A DNA stretch of 64,000 nt from Halopseudomonas yangmingensis (GCF_900114825.1 NZ_FOUI01000005.1:1-64000), one strand, 5' to 3'; shown: positions 45,573-56,347, counted from the first letter of the stretch. Numbers and translations are program-made. The notes: generated by a model from the letters alone, not told the origin.

Positions 45573-48500
45573 CTACTTCACCAAATCCATCAAAGCCCCA
45601 TACCCATCCACTACCTGGTACTTCACCTGATCCGAGGTGATATTGGCGAAGAACTTCCGGGCGCAGGCGATTTTGGATTTTTCGATGTCGCGCAGCTCAA
45701 GCGAAGACATCGAGCCTTTCGTTTCGGCGATGAAGTAAACGTGCTTCACTTTGCCTTCCTGAAACGCTATCGCCCAGTCAGGGTTGTAGTTGCCAACAGG
45801 GGTCGGGATGAAGAAGCTCTTGGGCAGCTTGGCGTAGACCGCTACCTCGGTGCTGGCATCCAGCTCCTCAACGAATTTGCGCTCGACGTTGGAGTCTGTG
45901 AACACGTAATCGTAAACATGCTGCTTGGCTTCAAACGCCTTGCTGAAATCGTCGCGCGGTTTCTCGGCGGTGAAGATATCGGAGCTGTGGGTGTCGTCGA
46001 CCGGATCGTAAGCGATGTGTTCAACGATGACCGTGGCCTTCTGCTCGTTGATCAGCGTGCCCGCCTTGGCGATGAAGTCTTCCGGGTTGGTCTTGTACTG
46101 ACTGAACACGGCCACATTCATGCGCTTGAGGATGGCGGCAATGGTGCTGCGCGTCAGTTGGGTAAGCTCTGCCAGGTTGCCAATCAGATCGTATTTAACG
46201 GCAGAATGAACCGAATGCGTGTATTTCTCGGTTGAGCTTTCAGTTACCTTGAAGGCTGTACCGCTTTTCATATCATCGAAGCTGGCGTTGTCCAGCTGAG
46301 TGCCACGTTCGATGATGTACTGCATCGGTTTGACTTTCAGCTCTGCATCCAACGCAGCCACGCACTTGCCCAGCAGCTCATCGGTTTCAAAGTGAACGGT
46401 GTAAGCCGCCTTGCGGTTGATCTTGTTCCACAGCGCCTGGAACTCTTTCTTCTCAAAATTCGAGTTCAGCGGGTTGAGCTTGGCATTGCGGTCGTTACCA
46501 ATCTCCGGCATCTGCGCCGCGCTGAATACGCTATCGATCAGTTGGAATACTTGCTCGGCATAGGGCTGCAGATCGGCTGGCAGCTCGGCCAGCTGCTCTT
46601 CGCGTTTAGCCTCATGGTAATCCTGGGTGATCTGATCGTTATCGTCGGTGTAGTCGTTCTTCAGCAGGTATTTGTAGATCTGCTTGGCCAGCTGCGGCGT
46701 GACTTCAATATCACCACCAGAGGTCTGCAAAACCTTGCCAGTGAAGTATTTCTCGTCAGCCACTCGTGGTCGTGCCGAGAGCGATTCACTGATGTCTTTC
46801 TGCAGGGCGCTGACAAATTCCTTGTAGCTCTCGCTGGCCACCACGGTCAGCTCATTAATCTCGTGTACCGTGGCCGGGTTGTCCATACGCTCGCCAAGCT
46901 GGTTCACAGACAAGCGCATGCCACGGCCTACTTCCTGGCGGCGGGAAACGGTGTTATCGCTGTTTTTCAGAGCGCAGATGACGAAGACATTGGGGTTGTC
47001 CCAGCCTTCGCGCAGGGCTGAGTGAGAGAAGATAAAGCGCACCGGCTCAGCGAAGGACAGCAAACGTTCCTTGTCTTTGAGAATCAGGTCATAGGCATCA
47101 GCATCATCGGTCTCGGTTGCCCTTTTGCTCACTTTGGGATCCACCAGGCGCTTGCTCTTCTTATCGATGGAGAAGTAGCCGTTGTGCGTCTGGTGCGCCT
47201 GAATACCCTTCAGGTAGCGGTTATAGGGCGTGTCCTCCAGCGTCATTACCTCGTTGAGGTAGGCGTTGTATTCTTCTTCGAAGATTTTCGCGTACTCGCC
47301 CTGCACCTCTCCGGCCTCGTCGTACTGGCGATACTTGGCTACCTCATCAATGAAGAACAGCGACAGCACCTTGATGCCGCGGCTGAACAGCATCATTTCT
47401 TTCTGAAAGTGCGCTTTGACGGCCTCGCGGATCTGAATCCGCCGCATGGCGGCCTCATCCACATGGCCCACGGCATCGCCAGCAACCAGCTCTACGCCGT
47501 TGGTGAAGCTCAAGGTATCAATACGCGCGTCGATGTCGGCAACCACATAACCCTTGTACTGATCCAGGCCACCAGACAGATCGTACAGGTTGTCGTTGCG
47601 GCCAAGCTTGCGCGGCACACGTTTGATGCCGTTGTTCTGCTTCACCTCTAACTCAACCCGCGCCATGGGCGGCTTGTTGGTTGAGACCTCAATGTCCTGC
47701 AGAAACAGGTAGGCGTTGGTGCCGGTCAGGTTCTTGATCGTGATCCCACGCACGTTGATCTTCTTCACCAGCTTCTGGTTGTACGCATCCAGCGCATCAA
47801 GGCGGTGAATCTTGTTGTACTCGGTTTTGTGGGTCGCCGAGTAGCGCACGATCATCAACGGGTTGAACTCGCTGAAGGACGCCAGCGTCTTGGCCCCTTC
47901 CATCTTCTGCGGCTCATCGAGAAACAGGATCGGCCGGTTAGCTTTGATCACGTCGATTGGCCGGCGCGACTGGAAGTCATCCAGCTCTTCATAAATTCGG
48001 CGATTGTCCTTGCCCGTGGCATTGAACGCCTGGGTATTGATCACCATCACGTTGATGCCCGCATCCGAGGAAAAGCTTTCCAGATTATGCAGCTGTTTGG
48101 AGTTGTAGACGAAGAAGCGCGCCTTCTTGCCGTAGCTCTCCAGGAAGTGCTCGGCAGTAATCTGCAGGGACTTGTACACGCCCTCACGGATGGCGATGCT
48201 CGGCACCACGACGATGAACTTGCTCCAGCCATAGCGTTTGTTCAGCTCGAACATGCTCTTGATGTAGCAATAGGTCTTACCGGTGCCTGTTTCCATCTCG
48301 ATATCGAGGTTGATCGGGCAGCCGGTTTTGTTGTCCTTTGCCAATGCAGGAGAAATTGGCAGATTCTGTCGACGCTGCACAGCCTGAATATTCTCCAGCA
48401 GCTGGGCAGGGCTAAGTGCCAGTTCGGCATTCTTGAAGCCAGCCTCAGTTGGCTCAACAGCACCCGGCATGCCATAGAGATCGGCCTGCTGCGGCGTGAC

Positions 48501-48632
48501 GGGCTGTACCGGGTTTGCGCCGGGGTCAATGCGATAGCTGACACCCGAGGCTTTTGGCTGGCCAGCAAAACAGTCGGCAACAGCCTCGACGGCATGGGTT
48601 TGGTACGGCTGCTGTTTAAATTTCAGTTTCAT
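45573..48632 (-). CDS. res: Type III restriction enzyme Res subunit
   Basis: A 1019-residue ATP-dependent helicase-nuclease. Walker A METGTGKT at 113-120, DEPQ box at 239-242 and a helicase C region with GRGMRL. The C-terminal nuclease has N-Y-N-P-D952 and E970-T-K972, the PD-(D/E)xK pattern of type III Res proteins. With Mod it should cut DNA carrying two head-to-head unmethylated sites. Its ATG overlaps the dinD stop (ATGA). The Mod gene is two genes upstream rather than adjacent, because dinD lies between them. Confidence 0.93.
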   Translation of the reverse strand: MKLKFKQQPYQTHAVEAVADCFAGQPKASGVSYRIDPGANPVQPVTPQQADLYGMPGAVEPTEAGFKNAELALSPAQLLENIQAVQRRQNLPISPALAKDNKTGCPINLDIEMETGTGKTYCYIKSMFELNKRYGWSKFIVVVPSIAIREGVYKSLQITAEHFLESYGKKARFFVYNSKQLHNLESFSSDAGINVMVINTQAFNATGKDNRRIYEELDDFQSRRPIDVIKANRPILFLDEPQKMEGAKTLASFSEFNPLMIVRYSATHKTEYNKIHRLDALDAYNQKLVKKINVRGITIKNLTGTNAYLFLQDIEVSTNKPPMARVELEVKQNNGIKRVPRKLGRNDNLYDLSGGLDQYKGYVVADIDARIDTLSFTNGVELVAGDAVGHVDEAAMRRIQIREAVKAHFQKEMMLFSRGIKVLSLFFIDEVAKYRQYDEAGEVQGEYAKIFEEEYNAYLNEVMTLEDTPYNRYLKGIQAHQTHNGYFSIDKKSKRLVDPKVSKRATETDDADAYDLILKDKERLLSFAEPVRFIFSHSALREGWDNPNVFVICALKNSDNTVSRRQEVGRGMRLSVNQLGERMDNPATVHEINELTVVASESYKEFVSALQKDISESLSARPRVADEKYFTGKVLQTSGGDIEVTPQLAKQIYKYLLKNDYTDDNDQITQDYHEAKREEQLAELPADLQPYAEQVFQLIDSVFSAAQMPEIGNDRNAKLNPLNSNFEKKEFQALWNKINRKAAYTVHFETDELLGKCVAALDAELKVKPMQYIIERGTQLDNASFDDMKSGTAFKVTESSTEKYTHSVHSAVKYDLIGNLAELTQLTRSTIAAILKRMNVAVFSQYKTNPEDFIAKAGTLINEQKATVIVEHIAYDPVDDTHSSDIFTAEKPRDDFSKAFEAKQHVYDYVFTDSNVERKFVEELDASTEVAVYAKLPKSFFIPTPVGNYNPDWAIAFQEGKVKHVYFIAETKGSMSSLELRDIEKSKIACARKFFANITSDQVKYQVVDGYGALMDLVK

Positions 48633-49498
48633 ACGTCAGTACTCGCATCGTCCGCAGGCAGTTTGGGAGCCTGCTTGGCGATTTTCTTTTCTTCCGTTTT
48701 CACCCGCCGCTCCAGCTTGCGAATGTCTTCTTCTGCCGGCAGCTCTTCGGGCTTGATACCGCGCTGATCCAGCATGCCGCGCACGCTCTGGTTGTTCTGC
48801 ACATGTTCTTTAGTGATCGCCGTTTCACCCTGCAGGTCAGCCTGCTGCACGTTGTGATTGGTCATCTCGGTGGCCAGGTTCTTCGCAGCAATAGTCAGCG
48901 TCGGTAGAAAATCCGCCAGCGGGCGAGACTTGACGATGCCATAGCGGTCTTTCATAGCCTGGGTGCTCTTGCCACCGAACAGGGCGGCATCGCCCCGTGA
49001 GCGAATGCGGGCAAAGCCCTCGTCATCTACGCCGCGCTCATAGATGTTCTGCGACAACTCTTTTTCCGACTCGCGCAGACGATCACGCGCCTCAAACCGG
49101 GCCTGCAGGCGCATCCGGTCTTCAACAAGTTCCTGCTTGCGGGTCTGCAGTGCAAAGTAGCTCTGGGCGAAGGCGATGGGCTGCTTACGCGGGTCGCCGT
49201 TTTGCGCGATCAGGTAGCAGGCATAACGGGTGAGCATGAAATCATCGATTTCACGCTTGGCTCCACTGCCCAGGGTGACCATTTTCGTGACGCCACGAAA
49301 ATGGTCTGGCACGTCTTGCCCTGTTGCCTCACATGAGGTCATGGCTCGCTGGATAGCCGTGAGGAAATTTTCCCAGCGGGCATACCCCAAAGGCTCCAGC
49401 AGATCACGAGCGAACCAGAACTCGATATTCTCATCTGGTACACGCTGCACCAGCGCATCCAGGCGCTGCTGCAATTGGGTCAGTGCTTGATTATCCAT
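48629..49498 (-). CDS. dinD: DinD-like DNA damage-inducible protein
   Basis: A 289-residue protein matching the DinD family. The BRO/KilA-N-like N-terminal part has [19 protein letters not shown] and the central region [36 protein letters not shown], followed by [19 protein letters not shown] and a charged C-terminal coil. E. coli DinD is LexA-regulated and can inhibit RecA filament activity. Here it sits inside a restriction operon between mod and res, translationally coupled to res. This suggests it regulates or protects against restriction-linked damage; that is inference. Confidence 0.85.
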   Translation of the reverse strand: MDNQALTQLQQRLDALVQRVPDENIEFWFARDLLEPLGYARWENFLTAIQRAMTSCEATGQDVPDHFRGVTKMVTLGSGAKREIDDFMLTRYACYLIAQNGDPRKQPIAFAQSYFALQTRKQELVEDRMRLQARFEARDRLRESEKELSQNIYERGVDDEGFARIRSRGDAALFGGKSTQAMKDRYGIVKSRPLADFLPTLTIAAKNLATEMTNHNVQQADLQGETAITKEHVQNNQSVRGMLDQRGIKPEELPAEEDIRKLERRVKTEEKKIAKQAPKLPADDASTDV

Positions 49499-49517
49499 GG
49501 CGACGGCTCCCTGTCGG

Positions 49518-51473
49518 TCAAAGGGTCTTGATTTCAGTAACCGGCGACAGCAGCTTGAACACCTGCTCGACGTTGATCTTCACGCTGTCGCTGGCAAAAC
49601 CGGCGTCACGGAACACAACGCGCAGCGGCTTGTACCCGGCGAGCGCCTTGACGAAGTCCTCGTCGATACCCGTATCGAAGCAGGCAGCCAGTGCGTTGCC
49701 GTCAACGAAGAACACGGTCTTGCCAGCGATGCTTTGTTGGCTGATCGGCAGAGCCAGGTCTACGCCCCAATCCAACAGCACCTGGAACAGCAGATCCTCC
49801 GCTGAACGATCTTCCCGAATATTATCAACTTGGTCGGAAAGCAGATCCTGACTCACCACATCCGGGGTGTAGTACACCTCCTTCATATTGGAGGTGTCGA
49901 TCTTCATGACACGGAATCCCACATCCATAGACGCAGAACCGATGCTAACTACTACCTTCTTCCCTGCCTCTCGTAATCGCTTTTTCGTAATTTCGGCAAT
50001 AGTGCTGTATTCAGCCCGCCCCGTTGCCTCTGGAATCTGAATTAGCACGAACCGACGCTGTGAGCCATGCGCAAGGTTCACCTTCATAACGGCGTGCCCG
50101 GTACTTCCGGAGCCGGCAAAAAAGTCCAAGATGATGTCGTCTGGCTTGGTGACGAGTTCGATCAACTCGCTTAAAACGTCAGTATTCTTCGGAAACGGGA
50201 ACCATCCTTTACCGATAAGTTCCTCGACCTCAAGGGTCGCTGACCGGCCATCCCTGTAGAAAACAGACGAGTAAGGTTCGCTATCAATTTCGAACAGATA
50301 GCTCTTACGAGTTGGGATCGTGGTTTCGTCAGGACCGAAGTGAATGCGCGGAGGGGTCTGCGCCAACGCCCACTTGGTCTTAGCTTCATCCCAGCGCCAT
50401 CCGGTCGATGGTTTCTTGCACGACTTGCCGGTGACAGGATGAATGATGTCATGACGCGGTCTTGATTCCCTTCCATCGTCCGGCCCTGCAAAGTCCGCAG
50501 CGAAGTAGAGACCACGCTCATCGGACCAGTTGTAGTGCTTGTGGGCTTTGCGTGGGTCGTCGCTAGACAGCTTCTTGTACCACGCTTGCATCTCAGCTCG
50601 AATGGCTTCGTGGTTGCTCTCAAGACTAGCTCGCAACTCGGAATATTTTTCAAGGACCTGATCAGCGCCCTCTTTCGGCCGACGCCAAGGGCCGTTCACA
50701 AGCACGGCGTCCTTGTTGCGCACATAGCACAAGATGTATTCGTGTACCTTAGCGATAAGTTTCGAGTCGCCCTTTTTTGACCGTTGCCAGACTATTTGAC
50801 CTACGAAGTTCTCCTCTCCGAATACTTCATCGCAAACCTTTCGAAGGTTATCCGCTTCGTTATCGTCAATAGAAATAAAGATAGCCCCATCATCTCGCAG
50901 CAGATTACGTGCGAGTTTCAGTCTAGGATAGATCATGCTCAACCAGTCCGAATGGAACCGTCCGTTGGCTTCCGTGTTAGCAACCAGACGCCCTTCCTCG
51001 GCATGGGTCTGGCTCGACTGCTGCAAGTAATCATCTGCATCTGTACGGTAGTCATCCTTGTAGATGAAGTCCTTACCTGTGTTGTAGGGCGGGTCGATAT
51101 AGATCATCTTGACCTTCCCGAGATATGCCTCCTGCAGCAGCTTAAGAGCATCGAGGTTATCTCCCTCGATGAAAAGATTCTTAGTGGTATCGAAATTAGT
51201 ACTTTCTTCGCGGAAAGGTCGCAGCGTCTTGGCAATAGGCTGATTGGCTGTCAGCAGCGCCTCACGCTTACCAGGCCAATTTAGCTGAAAGCGCTCCTGC
51301 GGCCCCTCTACCACAAAGGTAGACAATTCCTGACGCAGCAGATCAAAGTCGATAGCCTTTTTCAGCTCGCCCTTGGCATCGCGCGCTTCGGTGATGCAAT
51401 TGGGGAACAGCTCGGCCAGCTTGGCGATATTGGCTTCGGTCAGGTTTGGGGAGTGCATTTTCAGCTTGTCCAT
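49518..51473 (-). CDS. mod: Type III DNA methyltransferase Mod
   Basis: A 651-residue site-specific adenine methyltransferase. The catalytic motif IV DPPYNTGKDF is at 127-136 and the AdoMet motif I FFAGSGSTG near 450, the beta-class order typical of type III Mod. The long middle part is the target recognition region. It modifies a short asymmetric site that cannot be inferred from the sequence. The gene follows DUF4391 by 41 bases. No simple-sequence repeat for phase variation is visible in the coding start. Confidence 0.94.
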   Translation of the reverse strand: MDKLKMHSPNLTEANIAKLAELFPNCITEARDAKGELKKAIDFDLLRQELSTFVVEGPQERFQLNWPGKREALLTANQPIAKTLRPFREESTNFDTTKNLFIEGDNLDALKLLQEAYLGKVKMIYIDPPYNTGKDFIYKDDYRTDADDYLQQSSQTHAEEGRLVANTEANGRFHSDWLSMIYPRLKLARNLLRDDGAIFISIDDNEADNLRKVCDEVFGEENFVGQIVWQRSKKGDSKLIAKVHEYILCYVRNKDAVLVNGPWRRPKEGADQVLEKYSELRASLESNHEAIRAEMQAWYKKLSSDDPRKAHKHYNWSDERGLYFAADFAGPDDGRESRPRHDIIHPVTGKSCKKPSTGWRWDEAKTKWALAQTPPRIHFGPDETTIPTRKSYLFEIDSEPYSSVFYRDGRSATLEVEELIGKGWFPFPKNTDVLSELIELVTKPDDIILDFFAGSGSTGHAVMKVNLAHGSQRRFVLIQIPEATGRAEYSTIAEITKKRLREAGKKVVVSIGSASMDVGFRVMKIDTSNMKEVYYTPDVVSQDLLSDQVDNIREDRSAEDLLFQVLLDWGVDLALPISQQSIAGKTVFFVDGNALAACFDTGIDEDFVKALAGYKPLRVVFRDAGFASDSVKINVEQVFKLLSPVTEIKTL

Positions 51474-51514
51474 GGGGCTTCCTGTATCTCTTAAGTATTT
51501 GGCGCGACTGAGGC

Positions 51515-52195
51515 TTAAACGCTCAGCTCGGCGATTGCATTCTGGATTTCCCGCAGCTGGGCGTTGAGCACCACCTTGCGGTTGAATTGTTTTTCTTTGT
51601 GCAGGCGCACAGTCATCCTGGCGTGCTCCGTGTGCAAGCTACGCAAACGGTTTAGCCGCTGCAGTTGCTCAGGCAGGCCCTCGCCCACCCTTGCCGGGTT
51701 GGGCAGCAGGCTGCGCAGCAGCTGTTCGTAAAGGCCCTGCAGATCGAGCGCCACCGGCAGAGGCTGCCGGGCGCTGTCGGCGGGCAACCAGTCGCCCGCA
51801 AAGTAGCCATCAATCACCCATTTGCTGGCGTCTGCTTCGCTCGGACGCTTGAACGTCGCCACCATGCGGGTGCGCTGCTTATGGTGCAATTGAAAGATGA
51901 TCGGCAACGGGATCGCGCGATCTATGGCGCGCAGCACGTCTTCATCCAGCTCGGGAGTTTTTTGCTCGATGTCGAAAATCTGGATTTCTGCCACGCCGCC
52001 GCGTGCCGGCAGGTTGATGGTTTCCGGTGCCAGCTTGAAGGCCCAGGTTATCTGCTCGACCTGTGTGACAAACTTGTCGCGCAACGCCGAATTTATCGGG
52101 CCGTGCTCGTAAATTTTGCTTTTGGGCACCACGCGAGCAACCCGCGCCTGCACCGGGAAGCTGAACAGCGCAGGCTGAATGTCACCCGCACTCAT
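51515..52195 (-). CDS. DUF4391 domain protein
   Basis: A 226-residue protein matching DUF4391: IFDIEQKTPELDEDVLRAIDRAIPLPIIFQL in the middle and a C-terminal helical tail. Family members stand almost always between a SNF2-type helicase gene and a type III mod gene, as here. The ATG overlaps the helicase stop (ATGA). No catalytic motif is visible. It is probably a structural or targeting component of the helicase-restriction complex. Confidence 0.8.
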   Translation of the reverse strand: MSAGDIQPALFSFPVQARVARVVPKSKIYEHGPINSALRDKFVTQVEQITWAFKLAPETINLPARGGVAEIQIFDIEQKTPELDEDVLRAIDRAIPLPIIFQLHHKQRTRMVATFKRPSEADASKWVIDGYFAGDWLPADSARQPLPVALDLQGLYEQLLRSLLPNPARVGEGLPEQLQRLNRLRSLHTEHARMTVRLHKEKQFNRKVVLNAQLREIQNAIAELSV

Positions 52196-55100
52196 GCCGC
52201 ACCCTGAATCACGATAAAGGCAATCAGCTCGAAGTCGTCGAGCCCAGAGATGGTGTCAACCAGAGCCGTGGTGCTACCGCCGCTGAACAGACTGTCGATG
52301 TCCTTCTCCTCCTTGACTTCGATCATCGAGCGAATGGCCTGATCAAGCAGGTCGGAGTAGACGCGCATGTTGCGGCCGTCTTCGGTGGCTTGATTGAACC
52401 GCTGGTAGGCCTCAGGTATCGGTTGGCTGTGACCCTTGCAGGCGCTACGGGCCAGATCCAACAAGCGCTTGGCTTCTGTTTGGTCGCTGATGATCTGCCC
52501 TTCCAGGCTGATGTAGATCAGGTAGTAGGGATGCAGACGATTTTGCTGGTTGAGGCTGGAGCCCTTGTTGCGATTGCGCAGGGTGAAGATCACCCCAGGC
52601 AACAGGCCAAGTTCTTGCCGCGCCGGCACGACGGCATGCATGCCATTGGGGACATGCTCCAGGCTGCCGTTGGTTTTGATGTAGTTGAGCAAATCCATGC
52701 GGAAGTCGTTGAGGCCAAGATCGGTGATGGAAACACCGGTCTTCATGTCTTCCATTTCGATCACGTCATCTTGCAGGCGGCGCAGCTGCTCCTTGCGGTA
52801 GGCCACGTCATTGGCCTGGGCATTGAGCACGTTGTCATCGCCGGTGGCCGTGACGTCGGCAATCATCATGCGATTTTCAACCCGTTCCTTGAGGTTGATG
52901 TACTCGTCCAGGCTGATGTCCGGCCAGTAGTTGACCAACTGGATGCTGGCGTTCTGCGAGCCAATCCGATCCACGCGACCAAAACGCTGGATGATGCGCA
53001 CCGGGTTCCAGTGGATGTCGTAGTTGATCAGATAGTCGCAATCCTGCAGGTTCTGGCCTTCGGAGATGCAGTCGGTGCCGATCAGGATATCGATCTCGCG
53101 CGGCTCGTCCGGGTAGATGGCCGACTTCTCTTTGGAGCGTGGCGAGAACAACGTGAGCAGCCCCTGAAAGTCATAGGTCTGCCGGCTGCCCTGCATATTG
53201 CCCAAGGTGGACTTGGGGGCGTCACTCCCCGTTACCTTGCCGGAATGTACCTGATGAGTGCGCAGCAAGTGCTCGGCCAGGTTGTCGTAAAGGTAATTGG
53301 CGGTATCGGAGAAGGCAGTGAAGATCAGCACCTTGCGGTTGCCGGGGTTGATCGGCGATGTCAGCTTGCTGGTGATCTGGGTTTTAAGGTGTTGCAGTTT
53401 GGCGTCATCAGCCGGCGTAACCTTGGCCATTTCGGCCAGCAACTCTTCGATGAAGACCAAATCGCCCTGCAGATCTTGCTCCCAGGACGGCACGTCCATG
53501 TCGTCCAGGCTGATCTGAATCTTCTTGCCGATGCTGATGTCACCCGGCTGGGGCAGGTTGTCATCGTCGAAGTCCGCATCCTCAAATGCGGCAGTGACAT
53601 CAGCAAAGCCGCTGGCTACGCCCGTTTTCTTGAAGGTGGCGATTTTGTCCAACGCACTGCGATGAGTCGCCTGCAGATTTTTGAGGGTCAGACGGAAGGA
53701 TTCGACTGAGCTTTCCAGGCGCTTGAGCAGGTTGGTGGTCATCAGCGCTTGCAGGCTTCTTTCACGGTCGACCTGCTTGAGCTTGCCTCTGCCGCCCTCC
53801 ACTTCAGTGTCGTACATCTCCTCGTACTTCTTCATCCGGCTGGGCAGGATATAGCTGACTGGGGCATACACAGCGAGCTTGAGCAGCGAAAGCTGGTTAA
53901 AAATTTCATTGAAGCCGATGACATCATCACGATGGGTCAGCGGGCAGTGAAAGGACAGGGGCTTACGGCGCTCAGGAAAGCTGCCGATATCAGCGGTGTC
54001 GTAGAAGGTCTCGATATGCCGGCGTGAGCGGGCAATGGTCACGCTATCGAGCAGTTCGAAGAAGTCGAAGTCCAGCGTGTTGAGAATTGCTGCCGCGGTA
54101 CGTTTTTCTGGCGGTAAATTTGACCAGGCATTGAACGCCGCCTGAGCGCGGCGAAATATGCCGTCGATGTCTTTTTCAGTGCGCAGCTTGTCGTTGAGGT
54201 TGTCGCTGTCGCCTTCGTAGGCCAGAGCCAGCTGGTTACGCAAATCGCTGAAGCGGTTGTTGACCGGGGTAGCCGAGAGCATCAACACCTTTGTCTTCAC
54301 ACCCTGACGAATCACCTGATTCATCAGCCGCTGGTAACGCGTTTCCTTGTCTTTGTAGGCGTCGTTGTTACGGAAGTTGTGCGACTCGTCGATCACCACC
54401 AGGTCGTAGTTGCCCCAGTTGACTCGATCCAACGGAGTGCCCAACGACTCGCCACGGGTGCGGCCCAGGTCGGTGTGGCAAAGCACGTCGTAGTTGAAGC
54501 GATCCTTGGCGAAAATATTGGTCTTGAGGTTGCGGTTGTAGTTCAGCCAGTTGTCGGCGAGCTTCTTCGGGCAGAGCACCAGGACAGATTTGTTGCGCAG
54601 CTCGTAATACTTGATTACCGCCAGCGCGGTGAAGGTTTTGCCCAGGCCCACGCTGTCGGCCAGGATGCAGCCGTTGTAGGTCTCCAGTTTGTTGATCAGG
54701 CCGGTGGCCGCGTCACGCTGGAAGTTGAACAGCTTCTGCCAGATGAGGCTGTCCTGGTAGCCGGTGCGGTCGTTGGGCAGTACGTCCTCGTTCACGTCTT
54801 CCAGGAACTCACGGAAGATGTTGTAGAGCATCAGGAAGTAGATCCGCTCCGGGGCGTTCTCCCGATAGACCGAGGCAATGTGCTCGCAGAGCCTGGTGGT
54901 CACATCTTCAAGCTTCTCCGGGTCGCTCCAGATCTGCTCGAACAGATGGAGGAACATGCCGGTATGGGCCGGCTCATCGAAACGGGTCACGATGTTCGAG
55001 AGCGCGTTACCTTTCTGGTAGCCAAGGTCGACAGCGGTAAACCCCTGAACGGGCATAAAGACGGCGTCACCCGCCGTCGCGCGCGTACCTATAAAGGGCT

Positions 55101-55482
55101 GCATCGGAGCCTGGCCACGGTTGGAGCGGAAGGTGGCCTTGCGGCGTATCCAGTCAGCGCATTCTCTGGCGATGGCCTTTTGTGTGAGCTGGTTCTTCAG
55201 CTGGATCTCAAATTCACTGCCGGTCAGGCTCCGCTCGCGCTCAGTCTTGGGGATATGGAACTCGCGCTGCTCTTTCTTGATCTTGTCACTGGCCTCGTTG
55301 GGGACGAAGGTTGGTGAAGTGAAGATGAACTCCAGGGAGTCGATGCTCTCCAGTTCCTTCTTCAACGCCACGTAGGCGTAGATCGAAAAGCAGGAAGCGG
55401 CGATCTTCAGCTTCGAGCCCGGCTTGAGCGTGCCTTTGAGGTTCTCACCAAGCAGGGTGTTGATGTTATCGATCAGTTCCAT
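52192..55482 (-). CDS. SNF2/HepA-type helicase with N-terminal PLD-like domain
   Basis: A 1096-residue protein. The N-terminal part (about 25-150: KIAASCFSIYAYVALKKEL, EFIFTSPTF) looks like a phospholipase D-like domain. The SF2 helicase has ADSVGLGKT (275-283), DESHNFRN (365-372), SATPVNNR and a C-terminal lobe with GTDCISEGQNLQDCDYLINYD and QRFGRVDRIGS. First gene of a six-gene operon with DUF4391, mod, dinD, res and the GmrSD-like gene. It probably translocates on DNA to find or remodel foreign DNA. It is not a standard DISARM or BREX protein. Confidence 0.87.
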   Translation of the reverse strand: MELIDNINTLLGENLKGTLKPGSKLKIAASCFSIYAYVALKKELESIDSLEFIFTSPTFVPNEASDKIKKEQREFHIPKTERERSLTGSEFEIQLKNQLTQKAIARECADWIRRKATFRSNRGQAPMQPFIGTRATAGDAVFMPVQGFTAVDLGYQKGNALSNIVTRFDEPAHTGMFLHLFEQIWSDPEKLEDVTTRLCEHIASVYRENAPERIYFLMLYNIFREFLEDVNEDVLPNDRTGYQDSLIWQKLFNFQRDAATGLINKLETYNGCILADSVGLGKTFTALAVIKYYELRNKSVLVLCPKKLADNWLNYNRNLKTNIFAKDRFNYDVLCHTDLGRTRGESLGTPLDRVNWGNYDLVVIDESHNFRNNDAYKDKETRYQRLMNQVIRQGVKTKVLMLSATPVNNRFSDLRNQLALAYEGDSDNLNDKLRTEKDIDGIFRRAQAAFNAWSNLPPEKRTAAAILNTLDFDFFELLDSVTIARSRRHIETFYDTADIGSFPERRKPLSFHCPLTHRDDVIGFNEIFNQLSLLKLAVYAPVSYILPSRMKKYEEMYDTEVEGGRGKLKQVDRERSLQALMTTNLLKRLESSVESFRLTLKNLQATHRSALDKIATFKKTGVASGFADVTAAFEDADFDDDNLPQPGDISIGKKIQISLDDMDVPSWEQDLQGDLVFIEELLAEMAKVTPADDAKLQHLKTQITSKLTSPINPGNRKVLIFTAFSDTANYLYDNLAEHLLRTHQVHSGKVTGSDAPKSTLGNMQGSRQTYDFQGLLTLFSPRSKEKSAIYPDEPREIDILIGTDCISEGQNLQDCDYLINYDIHWNPVRIIQRFGRVDRIGSQNASIQLVNYWPDISLDEYINLKERVENRMMIADVTATGDDNVLNAQANDVAYRKEQLRRLQDDVIEMEDMKTGVSITDLGLNDFRMDLLNYIKTNGSLEHVPNGMHAVVPARQELGLLPGVIFTLRNRNKGSSLNQQNRLHPYYLIYISLEGQIISDQTEAKRLLDLARSACKGHSQPIPEAYQRFNQATEDGRNMRVYSDLLDQAIRSMIEVKEEKDIDSLFSGGSTTALVDTISGLDDFELIAFIVIQGAA

Positions 55483-55649
55483 ATGACTGCGTCCCTATAT
55501 GACCTGACCCCATTATTACGTAGCAAGCTCGTAATATCACGGGTTACTCACCCATGAGTCAGGGTTCGACGAGATACCGAAACCAGCCGTAGGGGCGGCA
55601 CGGACGTTATTAAATCAGCGCGTCCCGTCCTGATGCAGTACCGGTATAG
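55483..55649 (-). promoter_or_regulatory. Leader of the six-gene operon (no gene)
   Basis: 167 bases between hicB and the operon start with no plausible gene. On the minus strand a TAATAAT-type -10 candidate is present, but the -35 is unclear. It must contain the promoter of the operon unless transcription comes from hicAB. Confidence 0.35.
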
Positions 55650-55991
55650 TCAGGCACGCTGTTCCAGGTACTCGCTGAGCGCACGGCGAGTCAGATCGTT
55701 TAACGAAATGCTCTGCTGCGTAGCTGCAACACTGGCCGCAAGGTGCAGATCATGACCCACCCGGACATTGAACGAACCTTTGCAGGGAATCTCAGGTGCC
55801 TGCTCCTGCGCTGCACAGGTAGCCAGGTAATCATCGACTGCTTCCCGAAATGCCTCCTCCAGCTCGGCAACCGTCTCCCCTTCATAGCTGACCAGCGCGC
55901 GGATGAATTGAAGCTTCCCATACAGGCAATTGTCCTCTGGGCTTGCCTCTATGGAGCCGTAGTAGCCTCGGTGTTTCAGTAGGGTGCTCAT
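55650..55991 (-). CDS. hicB: HicB-family antitoxin
   Basis: A 113-residue antitoxin from ATG 55991, which overlaps the hicA stop in TGATG. The N-terminal partial RNase H-like fold reads YYGSIEASPEDNCLYGKL and continues to VAELEEAFREAVDDYL; the C-terminal ribbon-helix-helix (SFNVRVGHDLHLAASVAAT, SLNDLTRRALSEYL) binds the promoter. It neutralises HicA and represses the operon. The order hicA-hicB is standard. Confidence 0.92.
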   Translation of the reverse strand: MSTLLKHRGYYGSIEASPEDNCLYGKLQFIRALVSYEGETVAELEEAFREAVDDYLATCAAQEQAPEIPCKGSFNVRVGHDLHLAASVAATQQSISLNDLTRRALSEYLEQRA

Positions 55992-56239
55992 CAAATCAAT
56001 CCTCCCGCCTTCAGGTGCTCTATCACTTGGCGCTTGACGTAAGCTTTCAGTTCATTGCCGGGGTGCGGTCGGTGCAGGTTAATCATCGCGTGCGGATTTC
56101 CATTATCAAACTTCACGCGGCTGCCCTGCCCTTCCAGCTGCCGGTATCCCAAACCACTCAGCAATGAAGTCAGCTCCTGCCACGTGAAGCTCGACTGTTT
56201 GCTCAACAGCTTGGCCAGTAATTTCTCTTGTCGCGACAT
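55991..56239 (-). CDS. hicA: HicA-family mRNA interferase toxin
   Basis: An 82-residue toxin from ATG 56239 behind GAGGGG; an in-frame extension to 56272 is unlikely. The dsRBD-like fold has FTWQELTSLLSGLGYRQLEGQGSRVKF and the catalytic-histidine region HRPHPGNELK (H56 and H59). Toxins of this family cleave mRNA. With hicB it may stabilise the island or act against phage. Confidence 0.92.
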   Translation of the reverse strand: MSRQEKLLAKLLSKQSSFTWQELTSLLSGLGYRQLEGQGSRVKFDNGNPHAMINLHRPHPGNELKAYVKRQVIEHLKAGGLI

Positions 56240-56347
56240 GACGCCCCTCAATGCGACTAAGTATAGTCGCAAATCACTCTAATATCTAACAGACTGATCC
56301 AAAAGCCGAGTACGGCTTACGTGTAACCAGGTGATCCCAACAAGCCG

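Noticed and set aside
47805-48767. Plus-strand open frame across res and dinD
   Set aside because: It crosses a gene boundary in antisense and has no domain match.
43665-55482. Operon as DISARM or BREX
   Set aside because: No PglZ, BrxC, DrmA/DrmB or DUF1998 protein; the methylase and nuclease are type III Mod and Res.
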